34,111 nt of DNA from Candidatus Parabeggiatoa sp. nov. 3 (GTDB lineage Bacteria; Pseudomonadota; Gammaproteobacteria; Beggiatoales; Beggiatoaceae). Made by a program: the position numbers and the translations under genes. Shown piece after piece: positions 1 to 8,590 of this stretch (the first letter of the stretch is position 1; the number at the start of each line of letters is the position of its first letter). The notes beneath the pieces were generated by a model. It was not told where the DNA came from and did not search any database. It saw only the letters and a program-made list of their open reading frames with translations. The stretch covers positions 1 to 34,111 of the forward strand of contig QNEL01000019.1 in the NCBI GenBank assembly GCA_003645185.1. Reading direction: 5' to 3'.

Positions 1-20
1 AACAGATATTTTAGCGCAAA

Positions 21-82
21 GGGCAACCACAAGGGATTGCCCCTACATGGCATTGCGTAGGGGCAATCCCTTGTGGTTGCCC
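21..82. repeat. REP-like palindrome, 26-bp perfect stem, 10-nt loop
   Basis: gggcaaccacaagggattgcccctac (21-46) is the exact reverse complement of 57-82. Confidence 0.9.
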
Positions 83-663
83 CATTTCAAAATACACGAA
101 AATTTATGCTTCAGTACTTAATACCCGCATTTTCGCAACTTGATATTGTACCCAAAATCATTATGACCAAAGGGGGTAAAAAAGGGGGTAGTGTTCACTA
201 TGAAGATTTTCTAAAACAAGTTAAGAATATTCTTCGTAATACTCAATTAACGCTTTTGCTGACAATGTTTGATTTAGCTGGCATCCCCCTGAGCAGGTGG
301 AATGGTACAAAAAGCAAATGTCCAGGGCAGCTTAATGAAAAATTGAGGAGGGATATTAGGGATACCAGATTTTATCCAGTGTGGATGATTTATGAATTTG
401 AACTATTGGCATTTATTGCACCCAAAATAACTGGTGAAGTTATTGGCAAGCAATACATTGTTTCGTTAGAAAAAGTGTTGAAAAATAACCAACATAATCC
501 CGAAGCAATTAATCATAATCATTACCCATCTCAACATCTTTTGCAGATTTGCGGAAAACACGGTTATCAAAAAACAATAGATGGTATTCAAATTGCAAAA
601 AGGTTGACTAGAGAACAACTGAAAACCACCAAAAGCTTTGCGAGGCTACTTGATAAATTATGA
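73..663 (+). pseudogene. DUF4276-family (TOPRIM-like) protein, 5'-truncated
   Basis: Motifs typical of DUF4276: 'LLLTMFDLAGIP', 'FYPVWMIYEFELLAF', 'NPEAINHNHYPSQHLLQI'. The expected N-terminal 'VEGxTE' strand is missing. The ORF start lies in a palindromic repeat (21-82) and in a motif (95-120) repeated elsewhere in the window. Confidence 0.6.
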
Positions 664-746
664 AATTCATCAGAACGCCTATAAATAAGTCAACAAGGCT
701 CTCGGCATAAAGGGCATTAGATTATTCTAATACTCAACAAGTCGTG

Positions 747-772
747 GTAGGGGCAAACCTGCGTGTTTGCCC
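747..772. repeat. Half-unit of the same REP-like family
   Basis: gtaggggcaaacctgcgtgtttgccc; forms its own hairpin gggcaaac/gtttgccc. Confidence 0.7.
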
Positions 773-1024
773 TTTTCATTTTTGCGTTAAATTTTCATAA
801 CACTTTTAATAAATAGTTTATATTGGTATTCCAAGTTTTATGAAGACAAATCATGTGATAGAACGCTGACGCTCATGTGGGTAAATAGGTGAAATGTAGT
901 CATAACTTATTGATAATAAACGGACAAATCAAAATTTAACCCGTTTCCCCATATGAGCGAACGCTGATTGCACTGATTGAATTGATAATCTACGATATCA
1001 GTGTAAATCATGATAGATCAGCAT

Positions 1025-1063
1025 TTCACGCAAAAGTATTTGCTTAAAAAACTTTTGCGTGAA
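1025..1063. repeat. Inverted repeat, 13-bp perfect stem
   Basis: ttcacgcaaaagt (1025-1037) and acttttgcgtgaa (1051-1063). Confidence 0.8.
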
Positions 1064-1125
1064 CCGAAGGTGGGCTACGCTAAATATCAGCCTTCTATTG
1101 ATTTTTGAATTAGAGAAATATTGAT

Positions 1126-1872
1126 ATGAGCGATAAATACCGCATTGATACCCATAAACTGATCTACCATCCTCAACAGGTGGCTGATTTCCTTGCTGTG
1201 AAGGGTGAATGGGAAAAAGCAAAATCAATCTATCCCATCTATGTAGAAGTCGCGCCTGTAGGCGCTTGTAACCATCGCTGTACCTTTTGTGCGGTAGACT
1301 ATATTGGTTATAAACCGGTGCAACTGAAACTGGATTTATTACAGCAACGCTTGCCCGAAATGGCGCGCTTGGGGGTTAAAAGTATTATGTATGCAGGATA
1401 AGGTGAGCCTTTGCTGCATAAAAAAATCAATGAAATTGTTGCCATAACCAAAAAAGCCGGAATTGATGTTGCTTTCACCACCAATGGTACAGTGATAACT
1501 GATCGTTTTATTGAAGACAGTATGCCATTGACTTCTTGGATAAAGGTTTCTATCAATGCCGGTACACAAGCCACATCTCATCAGATTCATCGCGGCAAAG
1601 CAGATGATTTTTTTAAGGTTATCAATAATCGGAAACGTTTGATCACCTATAAGCGTCAACATAATCATGACTGCACTGTCGGGGCACAATCTTTGTTATT
1701 ACCCGAAAATGCGGATGAAATGACGGAACTGGCACGTATTTGCCGTGATGAAATCGGTTTGGATTATTTGGTGATCAAGCCCTATTCGCAGCATAATTTC
1801 AGTCTTACCCATGAATATGAGAACATTAATTATAGTCCATTTTTAAATCTAGCCGAAAAATATCTTTCATAA
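1126..1872 (+). pseudogene. Radical SAM protein interrupted by an in-frame TAA (1399-1401), probably also C-terminally truncated
   Basis: CxxxCxxC motif 'CNHRCTFC'. The same frame continues across the stop: '[14 protein letters not shown]', where the conserved radical SAM motif is normally GEGEP. Confidence 0.8.
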
Positions 1873-2230
1873 TGTAAAGCCTCGCGTTCTTCTTCTAAAA
1901 AATCAATGGCGATCATCTTGTTCTCCAAATAGGTGATTATTAAATTAGACAGTATTATATCATTAATTTCATCCACTAAAAAACATCAAAAAAAAGTTGA
2001 GTTTATTACCGTGTTAAGTATAGTATTAGGATATGCTATCATTCTTTTAGTGATTGACAGAATGTTTTATATGATTGTGGTTGGCGTTTTCAGACTGCTA
2101 GTGCTTTGGATACATAGCCATAGAATTGAGTTTTGCGATTATGGGAATACAGCGTAGGGTGGGTAGCTAAACCCATTGCAACCATTCAATTAATGAAAAA
2201 TGATTCTTGTCAACATTGAGATTAGGAACG

Positions 2231-2378
2231 GGGTGTGATTAAAAGTGCATGGTTTTTTCATAATTTTTAGGTCACTTGTCAGCTCAATTTTTGATTGACT
2301 CGAAGTAATGCTTTCATGATAGCGTAAGTCCAACATCAATTGAGTCTTATAGCTATCCATGCACTTTTAATCACACCC
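2231..2378. mobile_element. MITE-like element, 22-bp perfect TIRs, 10-bp target site duplication
   Basis: TIRs gggtgtgattaaaagtgcatgg (2231-2252) and ccatgcacttttaatcacaccc (2357-2378). Flanked by direct repeats attaggaacg at 2221-2230 and 2379-2388. Confidence 0.85.
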
Positions 2379-2380
2379 AT

Positions 2381-2508
2381 TAGGAACGTGCATAAATTAA
2401 ATTCGACAACAATAGGGCCACCATAAAGGATTGCCCCTAGAACAATTGAGGATTCGTAGGGGCAATCCCTTGTGGTTGCCCTCTAATTTATTTTATGCAC
2501 GTTCCTTA
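2381..2508. mobile_element. MITE-like element with TIR taggaacgtgcataaa and an internal REP-like palindrome (2415-2481)
   Basis: Left taggaacgtgcataaattaaa; right tttattttatgcacgttcctta. A shorter version of the same ends occurs at 28115-28162. Confidence 0.75.
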
Positions 2509-2587
2509 GGTGGGTTTTCTACTCACCCAACGCTCGCTTGATTTTCTAAAACTCAGTTTTTTAAGACTCATGAAGGAGAACAACTAA

Positions 2588-3316
2588 ATGACTAGAGATC
2601 GAGAGTTAGAATTATTAGAACGTATCGCTTCTTTAGAACGAATTATCAAGGATAAGGTATCAGTCGCACCTAAAATTCCTACGTATAATTTTGGCAAGAT
2701 AACCATTAAAGAATTAAGAACATTATTCGATCTTGAAAGAATATATGATCATCAGGTATTTAATCATTGGTTAAATTGCGATTTGGTGTTGACTGAGCAA
2801 GAAATCCAATTTTTAACCACATTATTAGAACGAGAAATTGATCTAATCAAAGTTTACAATGAAGAAGATTTTAAAATCCATTTTATTGCACCAATTTTAA
2901 ACAAAATTGATTATAAATCTTTTAAACATAAAATTCGAGATTTTTATGAAGAAACTTTAGTTTATGAAACCCAGCAATTCATCCTAAGTGGTATCACAGA
3001 TTTTGTCGTGGCAACCGGTTTGGAATATCCAGAAAAACCTTACTTTTTTATTCAAGAATTTAAAAACGGACTACAATATTCTAATCCAGAACCCCAACTA
3101 TTGGCAGAATTGATTGCAGCAGTCGAATTAAATGATGTTCAAACCATAAAAGGAGCTTATATTATCGGTGGCAATTGGAGTTTTATGATTTTAACCAAAT
3201 TAGATCAACATAAGTATCAATATTCCATCAGCAAAAATTATGACAGTACCGATTTGGATAAATTAATTGGCATTTATAAAAATTTGCAGTTTGTTAAACA
3301 AGAAATTCTTCGTTAA
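2588..3316 (+). CDS. Hypothetical protein, possible PD-(D/E)XK-like fold
   Basis: 242-aa ORF with upstream 'aaggag'. 'ITDFVVATGLEYPEKPYFFIQEFK' gives a D...ExK pattern. Confidence 0.7.
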   Translation: MTRDRELELLERIASLERIIKDKVSVAPKIPTYNFGKITIKELRTLFDLERIYDHQVFNHWLNCDLVLTEQEIQFLTTLLEREIDLIKVYNEEDFKIHFIAPILNKIDYKSFKHKIRDFYEETLVYETQQFILSGITDFVVATGLEYPEKPYFFIQEFKNGLQYSNPEPQLLAELIAAVELNDVQTIKGAYIIGGNWSFMILTKLDQHKYQYSISKNYDSTDLDKLIGIYKNLQFVKQEILR

Positions 3317-3452
3317 TAAGTGCTAAAAGACCAAATCATAAGATACTGAAAACTCAGAAAAAATGGAATATAATTTTTAATTGTTGCTATTCAATCGGTT
3401 GCAATAGTTTTTCAAATTCAATTAACTTATGAAACTTGCTGTTTAAATGCCA

Positions 3453-3568
3453 TGAACTAAAGTTCAGGGTTAAAAGCTAAAGTACCCTAAAGGGCACTAA
3501 ATATATTCTGGTAGAATTAGTCTGCTTTAGCAGACTTGAGCTTTTAGCTTAGGGATTTACCCCTAAGC
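3453..3568. repeat. Cluster of small hairpins enclosed by an imperfect stem
   Basis: tgaac/gttca (3453-3466), agtctgc-ttta-gcagact (3519-3536), gcttaggg/ccctaagc (3547-3568). Outer pairing taaaagctaaagt (3471-3483) with acttgagctttta (3534-3546), one mismatch. Confidence 0.6.
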
Positions 3569-3711
3569 AATAAATCGTAGATGATAAACTGACAATCATA
3601 AATCTATTTAGAAATTGGAAAATAAAAGTAAATAATTGGACTCATCGTAAAATTCATAAGGTACAATAATAGGCGAGTAACATTTATCAAGTAAGTAGCT
3701 TGTGTATTGGC

Positions 3712-3871
3712 TTTAGGATTGTATGGGATTGATCAAACTCTCGCTGTTGCTTATTCAATCGTACTACAATTATTAAGTTTTGCGATTATGGGAATACAGG
3801 GTATACTGGCAACGGCTTTGTGTGGTTTTAATTTATCGCGAGAACGGCAACAGGATTTATCTCAAATTTAA
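3712..3871 (+). pseudogene. C-terminal remnant of a multi-TM protein, possibly a flippase-like/LPG-synthase TM (UPF0104) family member
   Basis: Without a start codon it translates as LALGLYGIDQTLAVAYSIVLQLLSFAIMGIQGILATALCGFNLSRERQQDLSQI*. Degenerate copies near 2126-2150 and 4535-4620. Confidence 0.45.
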
Positions 3872-3885
3872 AGTGGAATCAATTT

Positions 3886-4497
3886 ATGACAAAACAATAC
3901 AAAACGCCCAACGACTGGTATCGTTCCTGTAAAAGTGAGTTAAGAAAATACAAATCTGAGTGGATTGCTTTTACAAATGAAGGTGTTATCGCGCATGATA
4001 AAAACATTGTAAACGTGGCTAATGCCACCAATAATATGCCGTCATCTCAATATATCATGGATTACATTTTTGACAGCGATTTTGTCGAACCGGTGAGGTT
4101 TTTACCGATCAGATTTAAAAACGTCAAGCATCACGAATGGCAACCTAAGTATCCTGTTGTACTCAAAGTGAAAACGTCAAAATCACTTAAAATGTTAGTC
4201 GATTCTGGTGCTGATTTCAGCCTTATACCTAAAGATTTGGGACTTCTTCTAGGTTATGAACTGGCTCATGCAGAGTCTCTTAGTGAAGCTGAAGGCATTG
4301 GTGGTAGCGTTAAATATGTGCTACGGGATATAGAAATACAACTTGATTCTTATAGCTTTACGGCTCCGGTTGCCTGGATGCAAACCGAAGTCTATCAAGA
4401 TGTTCTTTTAGGCAGGGAAGTGGTATTTGATTTATTCGATGTTGAATTTAAACAAGCAGACGAAAAAATTGTTTTAAAAAAAAGACTTGATAATTAA
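3886..4497 (+). CDS. DUF5678-like N-terminal region fused to a retropepsin-like aspartic protease domain
   Basis: C-terminal 'MLVDSGADFSLIPKDLG...LLGREVVFDLFDVEF' (DSGA motif, second hydrophobic-hydrophobic-G motif). N-terminal 'WIAFTNEGVIAHDKNIVNVANATNN' resembles DUF5678. Confidence 0.7.
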   Translation: MTKQYKTPNDWYRSCKSELRKYKSEWIAFTNEGVIAHDKNIVNVANATNNMPSSQYIMDYIFDSDFVEPVRFLPIRFKNVKHHEWQPKYPVVLKVKTSKSLKMLVDSGADFSLIPKDLGLLLGYELAHAESLSEAEGIGGSVKYVLRDIEIQLDSYSFTAPVAWMQTEVYQDVLLGREVVFDLFDVEFKQADEKIVLKKRLDN

Positions 4498-4694
4498 TTA
4501 GTATATTGCTTGCTCTTGAGTTTATTGAAAACCAATTATTAAGTTTTACGATTATGGTAGACAAGGTATATTGGTAACGGCGCTGTGTGGTTTTAATTTT
4601 CAAAGGAACGGCAACAGGGTACTGGGGTCGTTGGGTGGGAAAGCTTCAAAAGCTGAGAAATTGCTAATTGTTAACGAAAAACACTACGCAAAAC

Positions 4695-4922
4695 TTGAGG
4701 CAAACAAAAACTTTTGCGTAGCTCATTAATTGTTTTTTAGGGATGTCATAAAAATAGAACCATTTTGAAATGAGACCTAACGACAGCACCCCAAATTGAT
4801 TCAAATCACAAAATCACGCCAATTTATTGAAGGTGATTCAAATCACAAAATCACGCCAATTTATTGAAGGATTTATCATTAATAATTAACAATTTCACTT
4901 AACAAGTTTTTGTTTGCCTCAA
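4695..4922. repeat. Inverted repeat pair, 19-bp perfect arms
   Basis: ttgaggcaaacaaaaactt (4695-4713) and aagtttttgtttgcctcaa (4904-4922). Confidence 0.8.
4797..4870 (+). repeat. Perfect tandem duplication, 2 x 37 bp
   Basis: tgattcaaatcacaaaatcacgccaatttattgaagg at 4797-4833 and 4834-4870. Confidence 0.95.
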
Positions 4923-4941
4923 CTTTAGCGTGAAAAACAAC

Positions 4942-5192
4942 TGATTATAACGGATTTTGGGGAGGGCCATTTTTAATGAGTTTTTAATTACTAATTGTTA
5001 ATTGATAATTGTCATTATCAATTCCGTTATTTAGAGTAACTGATTGTTTTTGAATGATAAATCAATAAGTCTCCGATCACTTAAAAACCATAAATAAAAT
5101 AACGTATTGATCCAAAATAACTCTTTAAAAAATACTCAAACTATATACTGTATGCTTTGAAATAAGTGCCTCCCCAAAATCCGTTATAATCA
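4942..5192. mobile_element. MITE-like element, 24-bp perfect TIRs
   Basis: tgattataacggattttggggagg (4942-4965) and its exact reverse complement (5169-5192); no ORF inside. Confidence 0.75.
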
Positions 5193-5385
5193 TAATAAAT
5201 TCTATCAAAATTGATTCAACTCAATTACTTCGAGAAATACGCGATACCGAATAGTCTTTTTGGTGATTAGACTTGTCCCTTAATAATTATCTTTTGTATT
5301 TCATAGACTTATATCGTCTTCAAAATTTAAAGTCATTAAAAATCAATCTGTTATGATAAGACTGTAACGGCAAAACTATTTGTAA

Positions 5386-6573
5386 ATGAACCCTAAACAT
5401 AAAAAAATGCTGATTGTTGGTGGTGGATATGCGGATATTCCACTGATTTTATCTGCAAAAAAACTTGGCTATCATGTTATTACAACTGGAAATCGTCCCA
5501 ACGAATTAGGGCATCTTTATTCTGACGAATACCATCAAGCCGATTTTTCTGAGATCAAAGCAATGCTTACACTAAGTGAGCAATTAAAAATCAGTGCCAT
5601 TTGTGCTTGTTGTAACGATTTTTCTGCACTATCATCTGCCTATGTTGCTGAAAAATTGGGGCTACCAGGCCATGATTCATACGAAATTGCAAAAATTATT
5701 CATCATAAAGATTTGTATCGTCAATTTGCCCTAGAAAATGCTATATCATCACCTATAGCTATGGGGTTTGCAAATATAAAAGAAGCCTTAAACCGTATTG
5801 AATCATTATCTTTTCCTTTAATTATAAAACCGGTAGATTTGACGGGTGGTAAAGGTATTTCTATAATTAATTATATTGCCCAAGCTAAACCGGCGTTAGA
5901 AAAAGCATTCTCGGCTTCACCGGCAAAACGCATCGTTGTAGAAGAATTTATTAGCGGAAGTCGTCATGGTTTTTCAGCTTTTTTGCATAATGGGCATATT
6001 ATTTTTTTCTTTTCTGATAATGAACATTATTTTAAAAATCCTTATTTAGTTTCCGCAGCATCAACACCTAGTATTGTATCTTCAACTATAGAAAAAAAAC
6101 TTTGTTTAGAATCTGATAAAATTGCAAGTTTGTTATCTTTAAAAACGGGGATTTTTCATGTTCAGTATATTCTTAGAAAAGGAAAACCGGTCATTATTGA
6201 AATTTGTCGGCGTGCCCCCGGTGATCTCTATATTAAATTAGTTGAACATGCTACCGGTGTGTTATACCCTGATTGGATTGTTAAAGCCTCTGCCGGATTG
6301 GATTGTAATGGGTTATCTCATGTTGAGCCTAAAGGTTTTTTTACGCGCCATTGTGTGATGAGTGCTAAACATGGTAGGATAAAAAACATTATTTATGATT
6401 CTTTTATTAAAAAAAATATCATAGATCAATTTATGTGGTGGAAAAAGGGTGATTATGTTTCTGATGTGATGACTTCAAAATTTGGTATCGTTTTTCTGCA
6501 ATTTGACTCTATGGAAGAAATGCTAACAAAAACTGAGCGTATGCAAGAATTGATCTATGTTGAAGTTGAATAG
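5386..6573 (+). CDS. ATP-grasp domain-containing protein (carbamoyl-phosphate synthase L/biotin carboxylase-like)
   Basis: 'FPLIIKPVDLTGGKGISIINYIAQA', 'VVEEFISGSRHGFSAF', 'PVIIEICRRAPGDLYIKLVEHATG'. Confidence 0.85.
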   Translation: MNPKHKKMLIVGGGYADIPLILSAKKLGYHVITTGNRPNELGHLYSDEYHQADFSEIKAMLTLSEQLKISAICACCNDFSALSSAYVAEKLGLPGHDSYEIAKIIHHKDLYRQFALENAISSPIAMGFANIKEALNRIESLSFPLIIKPVDLTGGKGISIINYIAQAKPALEKAFSASPAKRIVVEEFISGSRHGFSAFLHNGHIIFFFSDNEHYFKNPYLVSAASTPSIVSSTIEKKLCLESDKIASLLSLKTGIFHVQYILRKGKPVIIEICRRAPGDLYIKLVEHATGVLYPDWIVKASAGLDCNGLSHVEPKGFFTRHCVMSAKHGRIKNIIYDSFIKKNIIDQFMWWKKGDYVSDVMTSKFGIVFLQFDSMEEMLTKTERMQELIYVEVE

Positions 6574-6612
6574 CAACTACTTTTTCTAGGAATTTAACAA
6601 GTCAACAAAATA

Positions 6613-7362
6613 ATGGAATTGCTTAAAAATAAGGTTGCTATAGTAACTGGTGGCTCACGTGGGCTTGGTAAAGCCATTGCACTTAAATTTGCGTCTCATG
6701 GTGCATCATTGATATTAGTTGCAACAAATCAAGAACGCTTAAATCAAGCCGCATACGAAGTGCGGAATATGGGAGCAAAAGCTGAGATTGTTGCCGGGGA
6801 TATTGCTAAACCAGAGTTTTCTGAAGAAATTGTAAAAGTGACACTAGATCATTTTGGTCAAATTGATGTTTTAGTAAATTGTGCAGGTGTGATTACTCGC
6901 ACGCCAGTAGAACAATTACCCCTTGAAGAGTGGTACAGAGTGATTGACGTTAATTTACATGGCACATTTCATGCTTGTCGTGCGGTTCTGCCTTTGATGC
7001 GTGCTCAAGCGTCTGGCAAAATCATTAATATGACATCGCAAATGGCAAAATTGCCGCATCCAAGTGCCTCACCAAGTTATGAAGTGTCTAAAGCTGGACA
7101 AATTGCTTTAACTCGCCATCTAGCTTATCATTATGCACAATATAATATTTGTATTAATGCAATAGCGCCAGGTTCAATTAATACCGATATGCCAAAAAGC
7201 ATGAATCCTGAAGCACGAGAACGTTTGCGTCGTGCCATTCCTCTGCGCCGCCTTGGTGAGCCTGATGAAGTGGCAAATTGCGCGCTTTTTCTTGCCACAT
7301 CTCTATCCGATTATATTACCGGGGAAACGATTGATATCAATGGTGGCACATTAATGGATTAG
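6613..7362 (+). CDS. SDR family oxidoreductase (FabG-like)
   Basis: 'VAIVTGGSRGLGKAIA' (TGxxxGxG), 'VNCAGV', S...YxxxK ('PSYEVSKAG'), 'GETIDINGG'. Confidence 0.95.
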   Translation: MELLKNKVAIVTGGSRGLGKAIALKFASHGASLILVATNQERLNQAAYEVRNMGAKAEIVAGDIAKPEFSEEIVKVTLDHFGQIDVLVNCAGVITRTPVEQLPLEEWYRVIDVNLHGTFHACRAVLPLMRAQASGKIINMTSQMAKLPHPSASPSYEVSKAGQIALTRHLAYHYAQYNICINAIAPGSINTDMPKSMNPEARERLRRAIPLRRLGEPDEVANCALFLATSLSDYITGETIDINGGTLMD

Positions 7363-7553
7363 TTATAGCATTTTTCGATTGGGTTAAATACAATTATTAT
7401 GTCATTGAAATAAATAAGTATTTCGTCTGGTGGGTGTAGCTAAAAAAAGTCGGAAAACGCTCTCTATAAATATTTAGGTTGTTGATTATACTGACAATAG
7501 GCCTTTGCACCAATCCGCTCAATCCCCTGATCCGTTGTACTAATAGATAGGTT

Positions 7554-8573
7554 ATGGAAACAAGCCAGTTAAATAAAATATCGACGCGCTATTATTGGGA
7601 ACACTTTTTATTAGTACCAGATAACCTCCTAAAATCTCTGTTTTATCCTACAAACATGGCGACTGATGAACAAAGCGCATTATTTAAAAAGTTTGTTTGT
7701 ATTGTCAATCTAGAAACGAGCAAGTATTGTAATAGAAAGTGTTCGTATTGCCCGGTATCGTTAAATGACAGTAGAAAAAATAAGTTATACATGACAGATG
7801 AACTTTTTAACAACATTTTGAGTGAACTAGAAAGCATCAATTATTCGTCTACAATTGTTTTTAATCTTTACAATGAACCATTAGCCGATAAAAATATTTA
7901 TTTTAAAATCAAACAAGTACGAAAAAGCTTACCTTATTCATTCCTCATGTTCAATTCCAATGGTGATTATGTTGAGTCAGATATCTTAAATCAATTAAGT
8001 CAAATAGGTTTAAATGCACTATTTGTGACATTACATCCTCCTGTTAATAAACCTTATCAATTAGAAGATCGACTGAAAGCGTTTAAAAAATTTAAAAAAA
8101 AAATAGGACGAGATATAAGTCAATCTGAAATCAGTGCGCCTTTAGAAAACGGACAGATTGAATCAAATCTTGATTGGAACGGTATGAGACTGCGTATCAT
8201 GGCTAATGATTGGTTAAAATATGGTAACTCGCGTGCAGGTACACTTAGTTTTCTCAATGCCTCAACAACTAGAACATTACCATGTGCACGTTCGTTGCGT
8301 GAGTTGACTATCAGTCATGATGGTAATGTTTTTCCATGCTGTCAGTTTTTTCCAGATAGTGTGGAAAATGAAAAGTATAAAATAGATAATGTGTCATCTA
8401 AAAGTATTTTTGAAATATATGCCTCAAACGCACTAGCAAAATGGCGCAAAAACCTTTTTACTTTTGGGGAAAAAGAAACGCCATGCGATAGTTGTCGGGA
8501 TGAAGATTTTTCAAAACAAGATTCTTTGGAAATAAGAAAAACTATTCTTAATAGGTTAAGTACTAAAGCATAA
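7554..8573 (+). CDS. Radical SAM/SPASM domain protein
   Basis: 'CNRKCSYC' (CxxxCxxC); C-terminal Cys-rich 'ISHDGNVFPCCQFF...CDSCRDEDF'. Confidence 0.9.
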   Translation: METSQLNKISTRYYWEHFLLVPDNLLKSLFYPTNMATDEQSALFKKFVCIVNLETSKYCNRKCSYCPVSLNDSRKNKLYMTDELFNNILSELESINYSSTIVFNLYNEPLADKNIYFKIKQVRKSLPYSFLMFNSNGDYVESDILNQLSQIGLNALFVTLHPPVNKPYQLEDRLKAFKKFKKKIGRDISQSEISAPLENGQIESNLDWNGMRLRIMANDWLKYGNSRAGTLSFLNASTTRTLPCARSLRELTISHDGNVFPCCQFFPDSVENEKYKIDNVSSKSIFEIYASNALAKWRKNLFTFGEKETPCDSCRDEDFSKQDSLEIRKTILNRLSTKA

Positions 8574-8590
8574 TTTTTCAGAGGAGTACC

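Noticed and set aside
998-1689. Minus-strand ORFs at 998-1228, 1308-1574 and 1339-1689
   Set aside because: Antisense to the interrupted radical SAM gene or repeat DNA, with no recognisable motifs; shadow ORFs.
1933-2157. 74-aa hydrophobic ORF
   Set aside because: Short, low-complexity hydrophobic, ends in repeat sequence; no motif to support a gene.
4797-4870. 37-bp repeat as a CRISPR unit
   Set aside because: Only two copies, directly abutting with no spacer; tandem duplication.
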